Assembly: GCA_964601225.1 (NCBI GenBank)
Contig: CAZRMM010000005.1
Span: forward strand, 30,304-94,303
Origin: CAYRGC01 sp964601225
GTDB taxonomy: Bacteria; Patescibacteriota; Gracilibacteria; Peribacterales; Peribacteraceae
DNA length: 64,000 nucleotides
Direction of reading: 5' to 3'
In this document: piece by piece, positions 41,307 to 48,998 of the stretch
Layout: every line of letters begins with the position of its first letter
Position numbering within the stretch: position 1 is the first letter of the stretch
Notes under the pieces: generated by a model
Seen by the model: only the letters and a program-made list of their open reading frames with translations
Told to the model about the DNA's origin: nothing
Database searches by the model: none
Position numbers and translations under genes: made by a program

Positions 41307-41810
41307 ATGTCTTCCATTCATATCATCTGCGCATCCACCAGCGGCAACAGCGAGCATGTCGTCGACGTAGTGGCGCGCCATGTCGGTGCCGCGCGTCCGG
41401 ACGTTGCCGTCGAAGTTCAACGCGCGGAGCGCGCAAATCAGAACGATCTGCTTCGAGGAGATCTCGTCATTCTCGCGTCGGGTACGTGGAATACGGGGGG
41501 GAAGGAGGGGCAGCTGAATCCGCATATGCATGCATTGCTCGAAGATCGGGCGAGCGGGATCAATCTCGAGGGGAAGCCGATGACATTCATCAGTCTGGGC
41601 GACGAACGATATTACTTCCGCACGCGGTGCACCGAGCATTTTCTCCGTTTTCAGCGGCAACACCGTGGCACGTTGTTCGGACCGCCTCTCGTGCTCGTGA
41701 ACGAGCCGTACGGGCAAGAGGAAAAGATCCGGCAGTGGACCGAGAAAATTTTGGCGCGCCTCCCATCCGGTCCGGGAGGGGGAATGCGTCATTCCACAAT
41801 GACCCTATGA
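41307..41810 (+). CDS. Flavodoxin-like protein
   Basis: 167 residues from ATG 41307, which is preceded by TTTCTTTCCCC. The phosphate-binding loop ICASTSGNSEHVVD near the N-terminus matches the (S/T)xTGNT loop. ILASGTWNTGGKEGQLNPHM lines up with the 60s FMN loop, and MTFISLGDERYYFRTRCTEH with the 90s loop. It should bind FMN and carry one or two electrons. The last codons overlap the next ATG (ATGA), so it is coupled to the membrane protein gene. Confidence 0.85.
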   Translation: MSSIHIICASTSGNSEHVVDVVARHVGAARPDVAVEVQRAERANQNDLLRGDLVILASGTWNTGGKEGQLNPHMHALLEDRASGINLEGKPMTFISLGDERYYFRTRCTEHFLRFQRQHRGTLFGPPLVLVNEPYGQEEKIRQWTEKILARLPSGPGGGMRHSTMTL

Positions 41811-42313
41811 ATACCTATGGAATTTTCTTTGGATGGTTTCTGACAAACGCCGTCACGGCGCTCGTCCTGCTGCTTTGCTGGCGGCAGCCGCCACTGGGGC
41901 GCGTCGCGGTGGCCGGAATTTTTTTCGTCGCAGCCATCGCGAATGTCATTGTCGTCTTGCGTAATCCGGCGATATATCTCGGCTTCGCCTCACAGGCCAT
42001 CCCCCCGTATCGCGCATTTATCGAGGGGCCGTTTTTCGCTGATCCTGCGAGAGTCGTTTTGCCGATCGCGGCGGCGCAGTGCATGATCGCATACCTTCTT
42101 CTTCGTGATGGCGGCAGACTGAAGCTGGGAATCGCAGGGGCGATCGTTTTCCTTGTCATGATAGCGCCCCTCGGAGCAGGTTCGGCGTTTCCTTCAACCA
42201 TTATTCTCGCTTTTGCCGCAGGTCTGCTTTTGCGTCGTCATGCTCGTCCCTTTTTCCATGATTTCTTCCCCGCATCTCCTACGATGCATGCGTTGCGTCA
42301 TTTTCCCCAGTGA
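41807..42313 (+). CDS. Small polytopic membrane protein
   Basis: 168 residues with about five membrane helices (IFFGWFLTNAVTALVLLLCW; VAVAGIFFVAAIANVIVVL; LPIAAAQCMIAYLLLRD; GIAGAIVFLVMIAPLG; TIILAFAAGLLL). There are no charged motifs within the helices. The start overlaps the flavodoxin stop, so production is linked to the flavodoxin. Family not recognised. Confidence 0.75.
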   Translation: MNTYGIFFGWFLTNAVTALVLLLCWRQPPLGRVAVAGIFFVAAIANVIVVLRNPAIYLGFASQAIPPYRAFIEGPFFADPARVVLPIAAAQCMIAYLLLRDGGRLKLGIAGAIVFLVMIAPLGAGSAFPSTIILAFAAGLLLRRHARPFFHDFFPASPTMHALRHFPQ

Positions 42314-42401
42314 GCGCTTTTCGGTTTGTGGAATCTCGTTCACGTGTCCGATCGGGGTGGTGAAGCGGTTGCCGGACGCACGTCGTCATTCTGTCTGACC
42401 C

Positions 42402-42689
42402 ATGGAAAATATGTATCCGCAGGCACTCGTCGCAACTCTCGGAGCGGTTTCCGTCCTGGTCGTCGTCCTTGTGACGGAAGCACTCTCGCTTCTCTTTCTG
42501 CTCGTCGTTTCGTATGAGGAACGGCAGGTTGCCCGGAAGCAGGAGGCGCTGTTGCGTGCGCTTGGCGGAGGGGATTTAGCAATACCGTCCGGAAAATCCC
42601 GCATGTTGTTTTGGACATATGTTTGCACTACGGCACTGATCACCGTCGTTACCACGACGGTTTTCCTCTATCAGCCTCACCTGCTTTGA
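42402..42689 (+). CDS. Two-helix membrane protein
   Basis: 95 residues. A long first helix (ATLGAVSVLVVVLVTEALSL to LFLLVVS), a charged cytoplasmic loop (YEERQVARKQEALLRALGG) and a second helix (TYVCTTALITVVTTTVFLY). The next gene starts 1 base after its stop, so they form a pair. No family recognised. Confidence 0.7.
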   Translation: MENMYPQALVATLGAVSVLVVVLVTEALSLLFLLVVSYEERQVARKQEALLRALGGGDLAIPSGKSRMLFWTYVCTTALITVVTTTVFLYQPHLL

Positions 42690-42690
42690 T

Positions 42691-43173
42691 ATGAGTTCTT
42701 CCCACGACACCGCAGAACGCGTCGTGCGTGTGACGGGACAGCATTGGTTTCGATACGTGACACCCGCATTCGTCTATGCGGTAGTGACGGCGATGAGCAT
42801 CGTTCTTTTCTTTGTGGCCGGATTCACGGCATACCATATCCCCGGGGCGTCGTATGTCGTCTACATCGTTGCCTTGATCGTTTTTCTCTTCACGCACCAT
42901 TGGTTTTTTCTCACGATTCTCGGTGAGTCGCACGCAAAAATCATCGTAACGAGTCGTCGGGTCATCTGGATGCATGTTCGGTTGTTTGCGGGAGAAGAAA
43001 TGCGGGAATATGCGTTCGACAAAATGAAAACCGTCGAGGCGAGAACGCACGGGATCCTGCAGACGATTTTTCGGTACGGAACACTCGAGTTCGAGAGCGG
43101 TCCCGGCATACCTCTGGTTCCCCACCCTGCCACCGTCGCGAAGGACATTGAGCAGGCGATGGGGCTCTGTTAA
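42691..43173 (+). CDS. Membrane protein with PH-like domain (bPH/YdbS type)
   Basis: 160 residues. Two membrane helices (about 28-50 and 57-77) are followed by a cytoplasmic bacterial PH-like domain: AKIIVTSRRVIWMHVRLFAG, EYAFDKMKTVEARTHGILQT and YGTLEFESGPG. This layout is typical of bPH_2/DUF304 proteins, which are membrane-linked and of mostly unknown role. It follows the two-helix gene by one base. Its stop overlaps the stop of the convergent HTTM gene by two bases. Confidence 0.85.
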   Translation: MSSSHDTAERVVRVTGQHWFRYVTPAFVYAVVTAMSIVLFFVAGFTAYHIPGASYVVYIVALIVFLFTHHWFFLTILGESHAKIIVTSRRVIWMHVRLFAGEEMREYAFDKMKTVEARTHGILQTIFRYGTLEFESGPGIPLVPHPATVAKDIEQAMGLC

Positions 43174-44480
43174 GCCTTGCAGGAATCATCGGTGCAACGC
43201 GGTCTGTGCGATGCGAAGAAGTCGTAGATAGGCGTGGCCAGGAAGCGGATGCCCGGAAGCCACAGCAGGGGAAGAAGAGGCCAGAAAAACGGAAGACGGC
43301 TCAGGATGGAGCGCAGGGCGACGAAACTTTTCACGATCTCCCCGTTGGGCAATTGCGCGTGGACGACGCGGTCGAGCTCTTGCAGCGTCGCGTTCGGAGT
43401 AATGGCATTTCGTTCTGTCGCAACGCGCAAATTGACGATTCGCACCTTGTCGAAGACGTCATTCAATTTCATGAAAAACGCGATTCGTACGCAAAGCGAA
43501 CAGTGTCCGTCGTAGAGCATCGTCACGGTTCCCCGGACCACGCGGCCAAAAAACGCCTTCATGGCAGCGAAATCCTCGGTCGTGAGCATTCCAAGATACA
43601 TGGCGAACATGTTCAATGAGAACGTTCCCACGTTCAGCGTTGCGAGAATGAATCCGTGGAAGAGGAAGCCCACGGAAAGCATCCATCGGCGGAATCGTCC
43701 GGTACGGAAGAAAGAAATGCGGTTTGCGAGGAAGGGGGGGAGAAGGAAGAAAATCCAAAGCCCCTCCCAGAAGAGCGTTCCGTACGTTCCGACCGCGTAG
43801 AAATGGGGGATCGCATCGAAGAAAGCCGGGTTGAAACGCGCAAAATGGGGATGATGATAGGGGAAAGACGCCGCCGTTCCTTCCCACCAGTTGTTTCCGA
43901 AGCCTTTGTACCAATCGCAGGTAACGTACAACACGACAAGTTGCCAGGTGACGAGCAATCGGGGCCACGCGGGGATCGTGAGGCCGGGAAGGAAATCGTG
44001 GCTGGAGCGCCAGTGTTTCCATTGGTCGCGGAGCCGGTGCACGCTGAAAGCTTTCAACCCGGGAGAGAGAACAAGGAGAAAGCCCATGATGCGAATAACG
44101 GTGTCGCCTCCCGCAAGAGGGAGAAAATTGCGCTCGTGGAAAGAGGCGAGAAGAACGTACGTCACGATCGTGGAAAATTTCGGCAGGAACCCAATGACAG
44201 TGGAGATCGCGAATGCGATAAGGAGGCAGTACAAAACCGTCACGCCTGCGGGATCGCGGATGTAATCGAGGATGGTGAAGCGACCGAAGTCGCGGATGAC
44301 GGGGGTCTCGACGCTCTCCGGCAGGATGCCGGCGTCGCTGTAGTAACGAATGACGTTTTGGACGCGCCAGAGCATGCTGACGAGTACGCAGAGTCCCCAG
44401 CCGATACGCATGAGGCCCATGCCCGAGGCGCTTTCCTTGCGGAAGAAGAAATTCTCGATGGAGCGGAAAATCGCGCGCAT
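43170..44480 (-). CDS. HTTM-domain membrane protein fused to a DCC (DUF393) thiol domain
   Basis: 436 residues from ATG 44480. The N-terminal 310 residues are an HTTM (vitamin K gamma-carboxylase-like) membrane domain with multiple helices (GMGLMRIGWGLCVLVSML, LLASFHERNFLPLAGGDTVI, FNPAFFDAIPHF). The C-terminal 115 residues are a DCC thiol-disulfide-like domain starting MLYDGHCSLCVRIAFFMKLN (CSLC). HTTM proteins are common in bacteria but their substrates are unknown; the DCC part could do dithiol chemistry. The partner gene at 44482 ends 1 base upstream. Confidence 0.9.
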   Translation of the reverse strand: MRAIFRSIENFFFRKESASGMGLMRIGWGLCVLVSMLWRVQNVIRYYSDAGILPESVETPVIRDFGRFTILDYIRDPAGVTVLYCLLIAFAISTVIGFLPKFSTIVTYVLLASFHERNFLPLAGGDTVIRIMGFLLVLSPGLKAFSVHRLRDQWKHWRSSHDFLPGLTIPAWPRLLVTWQLVVLYVTCDWYKGFGNNWWEGTAASFPYHHPHFARFNPAFFDAIPHFYAVGTYGTLFWEGLWIFFLLPPFLANRISFFRTGRFRRWMLSVGFLFHGFILATLNVGTFSLNMFAMYLGMLTTEDFAAMKAFFGRVVRGTVTMLYDGHCSLCVRIAFFMKLNDVFDKVRIVNLRVATERNAITPNATLQELDRVVHAQLPNGEIVKSFVALRSILSRLPFFWPLLPLLWLPGIRFLATPIYDFFASHRPRCTDDSCKA

Positions 44481-44481
44481 G

Positions 44482-44997
44482 TCAGTGTTTGGGTGGGCAG
44501 AAAGCGACGGATGTCCCCCGTTCGTCCCATTCGTTGTCGACAGGCTTTCCAGTTTCCCGGTCGAGGATTCGCGTTCGGAAGACGAGACGAACGGTCGTGC
44601 CGGCGGGGACTCCCATCCGAATGCATGCGTCCATGAGATAGCGGATGCGCATCTCATCATGATTTTCTTCTTCAACTCCTTCCTGCACCTTGAGCTCGTC
44701 CGAGCGATTCCACTCATTGACGGAGTCCGGTCCGATGGATCCGACCACCCGCCAGTCGCCGTCAAGGAAGGCGTCGACGCGATGCTCCGTTATCCAGTTC
44801 GTGGGATTCGGCGCGAACAGGTTCCAGTACTGCCACTGCGAGGTCCAGAAGAGATAGGAATCCGTGTAGTGCCGTACCGTTTCGCGCATGAAGACGGCAG
44901 GCCGCAATGTCGATTCTCCGGGAATGGTCATCGCGAGCACTCCCGTCATGTGATAACACAAGAAGGCGATCAGGAGCCATTTTCCTACGCGTCTCAT
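44482..44997 (-). CDS. Partner protein of the HTTM gene (DUF5819-like)
   Basis: 171 residues. One N-terminal membrane helix (WLLIAFLCYHMTGVLAMTI) is followed by SYLFWTSQWQYWNLFAPNP, a WxLFAPxP pattern I know from proteins encoded beside HTTM genes, and a soluble beta-rich domain (EHRVDAFLDGDWRVVGSIGP; TTVRLVFRTRILDRETG). It probably forms a complex with the HTTM protein. TATACT ends 7 bases before the ATG (leaderless). The two genes form a two-gene operon. Confidence 0.82.
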   Translation of the reverse strand: MRRVGKWLLIAFLCYHMTGVLAMTIPGESTLRPAVFMRETVRHYTDSYLFWTSQWQYWNLFAPNPTNWITEHRVDAFLDGDWRVVGSIGPDSVNEWNRSDELKVQEGVEEENHDEMRIRYLMDACIRMGVPAGTTVRLVFRTRILDRETGKPVDNEWDERGTSVAFCPPKH

Positions 44998-45073
44998 GGA
45001 AGCGAGTATACCCGCTCGGTGAACGAAGAAGCGACGTTTTTTGTTTCGTCGATTTTTCGGTGAAAACGGATTC

Positions 45074-46351
45074 TCACTGCCGCTTTTTTGTGGGGCGCAA
45101 GAGCACGATCTCGCGTCCGACGAACTGTTCCGGTCGGCGATAGAGAAGCGAGAGGTGTTCGCGGGAGGTAGAGGTCACGTCCGGCGGGAGAACCGCTTCA
45201 AATCCGATCGCCGCGAGTTTTCCCCATATTTTCTCGAGACCCACCGGATGCTTGCTTCCGTACCATACCGGCCAGGTGCAGACGACAGGTGTTCCCGGAA
45301 GGGACGCTGCGACGTTTTTCAGGAATCCTTCTTCGATCTTCTCTGCCTCGGATTTGAGGGAGAGGATCTCTTTCGCGGTAGGGCGGTTACGGAGATTCGG
45401 GCCCAGCGTCGTCTCCGTGACGATGACCCCTGGCCGATAATCTTTCTCGTCGAGCGCAAAGGGTTTCATCGCATCTTGCTTCCATGCCCGCGACGGCACT
45501 TCGGTCTTGAGGATGTGGTACTCCTTGCGAAGCCACTCGATGTTCTTTTGGCAGCCGCTCACCGCCTTTTCGGATTTATCCGATGCGAGTACGGCAAACC
45601 TGCGCAGGAGACACTCGATCGGAATCACTCCCGTGCCGCAGAAGGGATCGTACACGCAGAAAGGGGGCGTGGACGGCTCTTTCTCCTTCGTCTTTTTCTT
45701 ACCGATTTCTTCCTTCATGGGGAGCGACGGTCCTTTGGCGATCCATACTCCGAGGTTCAGGAGGATCTGCGCGAGCTTAGGCGGCAGAAGGCCGACCGTG
45801 GTGTCGCGGACGGGCTTCTCCATATCGCGCTTCGAGTAACTGTCAACGTCCTGTGCCATCATTGTCGTGCCGATCCAGAGGCGGTCTCCGTCTTTCACGA
45901 TGCAGATCTCGACGCCCTCGGATCTGTCGAGGATGCCGCTGTCACGCAGGAGCACGGCCGCAGCCGGCTGTCGTTCGTTACCGACGTAACGACTCGAGCG
46001 TCCGTGCTTTCGCAGTCCGTCCTTGCAATCGCGGTAGAGGCTCTTTACCTCCGGAGGCGTAAGGCCCGCGGTCCGGAGACTGAAGGTTACTTTGCCCTTG
46101 AGACCTTCGAGGGCGTTCCTGAGCACCGTCGGCACGTCCGCGAGCGTCGGGTTCTTCGCCTCGGTGCCCCGCGCGAGCACCACCGTGCCGCCCAGCGCAT
46201 GCAGGAATTCTGGCGGTAAATCCGCCGAGCTCTCAAAGAGGGCGGCGGTCCCGGCGGCAACGCCTTTCAGACGGAAGCCCGGAACGGCTGCGGCAAGTTC
46301 GGCGAGGCTGATGTGTGGTTGATGGCCAATGAAGGCGGCGTAGGAGGGCAT
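45074..46351 (-). CDS. TRM11/RlmL-like RNA guanine-N2 methyltransferase
   Basis: 425 residues from ATG 46351; TACTCT ends 7 bases before it. The N-terminal half has MPSYAAFIGHQPHISLAELA and a THUMP-like part (VTFSLRTAGLTPPEVKSLYR; HGRSSRYVGNER). The C-terminal Rossmann domain has VYDPFCGTGVIPIECLLR (SAM motif I) and FAVLASDKSEKAV. Motif IV, expected as (D/E)PPY or EPxLGP, reads TETTLGPNLRN here. It likely methylates a guanine in tRNA, as archaeal TrmG10/Trm11 proteins do, but the substrate is not shown. Confidence 0.82.
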   Translation of the reverse strand: MPSYAAFIGHQPHISLAELAAAVPGFRLKGVAAGTAALFESSADLPPEFLHALGGTVVLARGTEAKNPTLADVPTVLRNALEGLKGKVTFSLRTAGLTPPEVKSLYRDCKDGLRKHGRSSRYVGNERQPAAAVLLRDSGILDRSEGVEICIVKDGDRLWIGTTMMAQDVDSYSKRDMEKPVRDTTVGLLPPKLAQILLNLGVWIAKGPSLPMKEEIGKKKTKEKEPSTPPFCVYDPFCGTGVIPIECLLRRFAVLASDKSEKAVSGCQKNIEWLRKEYHILKTEVPSRAWKQDAMKPFALDEKDYRPGVIVTETTLGPNLRNRPTAKEILSLKSEAEKIEEGFLKNVAASLPGTPVVCTWPVWYGSKHPVGLEKIWGKLAAIGFEAVLPPDVTSTSREHLSLLYRRPEQFVGREIVLLRPTKKRQ

Positions 46352-46410
46352 GACAGGAAGAGTACACATCTCCCCGTCGCATCGGCAAATCAGCTCAAAG
46401 AATCGGCGTA

Positions 46411-47814
46411 TCACTCCGTGAGGAGGTTTTTGGCGGTTTTGTGCAGAAGCAGCGTGGTGACGATCACGATGACCGGCATCAGGTGAATCAGTCCCCGGGC
46501 GTACCCCGTTTGCATGATCGCTTCGGTGGAGAGGCTTGTCATCATGAAAAGAAGCAGCTGCAGGCCGTAGGGGATCGCAACGGCCGTCAGCGGAACGAGG
46601 ATCGTATCCTCGGAGCGCAGCGTCCTGGCGTTCCAAGCCAAGAGCATGAGCAAGAAGGGGAAGAGCAAGAGCCAGTTTCCTTCGAGGAAGGTGTTGACGC
46701 CGACAGCGAGAAGCACGTTCGGCTGCCAGCTGATATCCATCCCGGAGATTCCTTTGGCATTGCCGAAAGTCAGGCCGTGGCCGAACTTATAGCCGATCCA
46801 CCCGAGTAGAACGACACAGAGGAATGCGGCCGCGATCATGCCGGCGGAGAGAAGGGTTTTGCCAGTGACGTTGCCGGATCGCCGCAAGAACCAAGCAGTG
46901 AGACCCGCGGCGAGCAGGAGACTCGGCGTATAGAGCGCAAATCCTTCATTCTTCACGAAAGGCAGCAGTGCGATCGGGAGCGCGGCCAGGACGAGGGCCG
47001 AACGGATGCGATTTGGCGAATCCGCGGCGAGGGCGATCAGCAGGAAATGGACCGCGCAGACATAGTGCAACGAGAGAAAGACATCCGCGTATGCGTTCAC
47101 CCCGTGCATGAGCACGAGAGGAAGAGACCAGTAGATTCCGGTTCCGAAGAATGCCCAAGCGGATCCCAGGCGGCGGCGGAGCAGGAACCATATCGTGCCG
47201 CCGCAGGCCAGGAGCCAGAAGGCATGAGGGATGTTCGCGAGTCCTTCGCTCCAGCGTCCCGCATTCAGCAGAATGAGTTCGGTCTTCAGCAGCGGAACGG
47301 CCGGCGGATACGAGCTGATGCCTCTCGAGTCGGTTTCCGAAGGAAGTTTCAGGACGATAGCCTGCTGCTCGACGAAGACCTTCGCTCGGTAGTTCCAGTT
47401 ATCCATCGTGTCATCAAAATAACTGGGAGTCGTTACGAGGAGGAATCCTCCGGCTACAATCTTGAGAAGCGCCCACCCGAAGATGAAATACGCTGCGACA
47501 CGAAGCCCCCGAAGAGGCTTCGGTATTTCTACCGGCGCTGCAATGCCGACTTTCCGATGCCTCCAAGCGACGGCGCCGAAGGCGAGGGCCAGCACTCCTT
47601 CCGTTCCGAGCATTGACCACCACGTGAGCGGCATCCCCGCATACGCTTCCAGAAGGAATACCGCGAACATCGAGAGCGTTCCGCCGAGTGCAAAGCCGCA
47701 GATCCAGCGCTCAAGGGGGAAGAGGACGGGGGAATCGCGTTCGATCGCCCTGAGCGCGGTCCATCCCACCATTGTCATCGCGAGCATGCCGACGATGAAA
47801 GCGAGGAAACTCAT
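46411..47814 (-). CDS. GT-C-type membrane glycosyltransferase-like protein (GT39/ArnT-like)
   Basis: 467 residues, about 12 membrane helices. The first external loop after the early helices contains SYFDDTMDNWNYRAKVFVEQ (an acidic pair as in GT-C catalytic loops) and SSYPPAVPLLKTELILLNAG, a layout typical of ArnT/PMT-like enzymes that use polyprenyl-phosphate sugars. The start is set by an ATGA overlap with the upstream gene. It may transfer a sugar to a surface polymer or protein. Donor and acceptor are unknown. Confidence 0.78.
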   Translation of the reverse strand: MSFLAFIVGMLAMTMVGWTALRAIERDSPVLFPLERWICGFALGGTLSMFAVFLLEAYAGMPLTWWSMLGTEGVLALAFGAVAWRHRKVGIAAPVEIPKPLRGLRVAAYFIFGWALLKIVAGGFLLVTTPSYFDDTMDNWNYRAKVFVEQQAIVLKLPSETDSRGISSYPPAVPLLKTELILLNAGRWSEGLANIPHAFWLLACGGTIWFLLRRRLGSAWAFFGTGIYWSLPLVLMHGVNAYADVFLSLHYVCAVHFLLIALAADSPNRIRSALVLAALPIALLPFVKNEGFALYTPSLLLAAGLTAWFLRRSGNVTGKTLLSAGMIAAAFLCVVLLGWIGYKFGHGLTFGNAKGISGMDISWQPNVLLAVGVNTFLEGNWLLLFPFLLMLLAWNARTLRSEDTILVPLTAVAIPYGLQLLLFMMTSLSTEAIMQTGYARGLIHLMPVIVIVTTLLLHKTAKNLLTE

Positions 47815-48998
47815 GGATTGGTACGGAAGAAGAAACTCCTGGCATCGAATCTTTCGAGAATGGAGCCCGGCTTCGTGAAGGGGGCGCCATTGAGCGACAG
47901 TCTTCCTTGATCGTCCACGATTGCGTCGGAGCGCAGAACGAGCCAGTCGGTCGTCCCTTCGGGGGCTTTGTCCCACAGGATCGGAAGGGAGGGATAGGTG
48001 TGATAACGGATGATTCCGAGGACTTGCGGTATCTCGGTGACAAGGCCGTACGTCGGATGCCGTTCGAGGAGGGAGCGCGACCGTTCGGTGACGTCGATGA
48101 TTTCGTCGAAGTTGCGGAAATCTCGTTGTCCGAGAGGTTGAGTTACGTAGGTCCTCACGTCGTTGATGACATAGCTCCAGTATTCCAAACTCATGCGCAG
48201 GTCAAAAACGAACCAGCAAGTCGCGGCTACGCCGAGGACGATCAGCGCTCCGTTCTTCCGCGTGAATCTTCTTTTTGTCGAAAGAAGAACTGCTGCGGCT
48301 ATGCTCGTCGCGATGAGCGCGTAGAAGATCCAGGTGGCGGAATGCCCGTGAGGAGGGGAATCGCGAAAGAGAATCTGACGGGATACCGGATTCGTGGAAA
48401 TGAGCGGACCCCAGAGAAAATTGATGCTGTACGAAGATTCTGTGTCGAATGTCCAAAATCCTTTCATGAACTCCACCATCTTCTCGTACGGATTCCAGTG
48501 ATGGATGCCGATGCCAAGGATCGTCACGTCGGTACCCGCCGGAAAGCCGATACCGACCATGTCGGCACGGGGATCCCATCCCGAGAGGCCGCTGCCGGTC
48601 ACATTGATGTTTTCCGGTTGCGACGTTTCGTGAATGGTGAAGGGAATCTGGCCGACCAGCCCTTCCGCCGCTCCGTGCGGATGCCAAAGGAGAAGCGCGT
48701 CGATCGTCTTTCTGCTTGTCAGGCTGATCGTTACGGCATCCATGCGATGACTGAGATCCGCCGTGGATCGGAGCATGTAGCCGTCCTTTGATGTCGTGAC
48801 ATGCAGTCCATTTTGACCGGGAAGCGGTCTATCGAGGCTCGTGATCATCCAGTCGCCATCGACGTTCTGGTCCAGAAAATTCCACACGGTCGTTCGCATC
48901 GCCAGGGCGGGAAGCGGCACGAGCAGGAGGCCGACGACGAGTCCGAGGATCAGCGGAGAGCGGTTTCTGCGCATGGGGAGAGAATTTATGGCGATCAT
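47811..48998 (-). CDS. Membrane protein with large external N-terminal domain
   Basis: 395 residues (an ATG at 48974 is an alternative). A signal-type helix (SPLILGLVVGLLLVPLPALA) is followed by an external beta-rich domain (about 30-200, WNFLDQNVDGDWMITS, VTGSGLSGWDPRADMVGI), then two membrane helices (WIFYALIATSIAAAVLL; LIVLGVAATCWFVFDL) and a C-terminal part with an external or cytoplasmic domain ending FDARSFFFRTNP. No known family. Overlaps with alaS and with the GT-C gene (ATGA at both ends) link its synthesis to both. A joint role with the GT-C enzyme is likely. Confidence 0.72.
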   Translation of the reverse strand: MIAINSLPMRRNRSPLILGLVVGLLLVPLPALAMRTTVWNFLDQNVDGDWMITSLDRPLPGQNGLHVTTSKDGYMLRSTADLSHRMDAVTISLTSRKTIDALLLWHPHGAAEGLVGQIPFTIHETSQPENINVTGSGLSGWDPRADMVGIGFPAGTDVTILGIGIHHWNPYEKMVEFMKGFWTFDTESSYSINFLWGPLISTNPVSRQILFRDSPPHGHSATWIFYALIATSIAAAVLLSTKRRFTRKNGALIVLGVAATCWFVFDLRMSLEYWSYVINDVRTYVTQPLGQRDFRNFDEIIDVTERSRSLLERHPTYGLVTEIPQVLGIIRYHTYPSLPILWDKAPEGTTDWLVLRSDAIVDDQGRLSLNGAPFTKPGSILERFDARSFFFRTNP

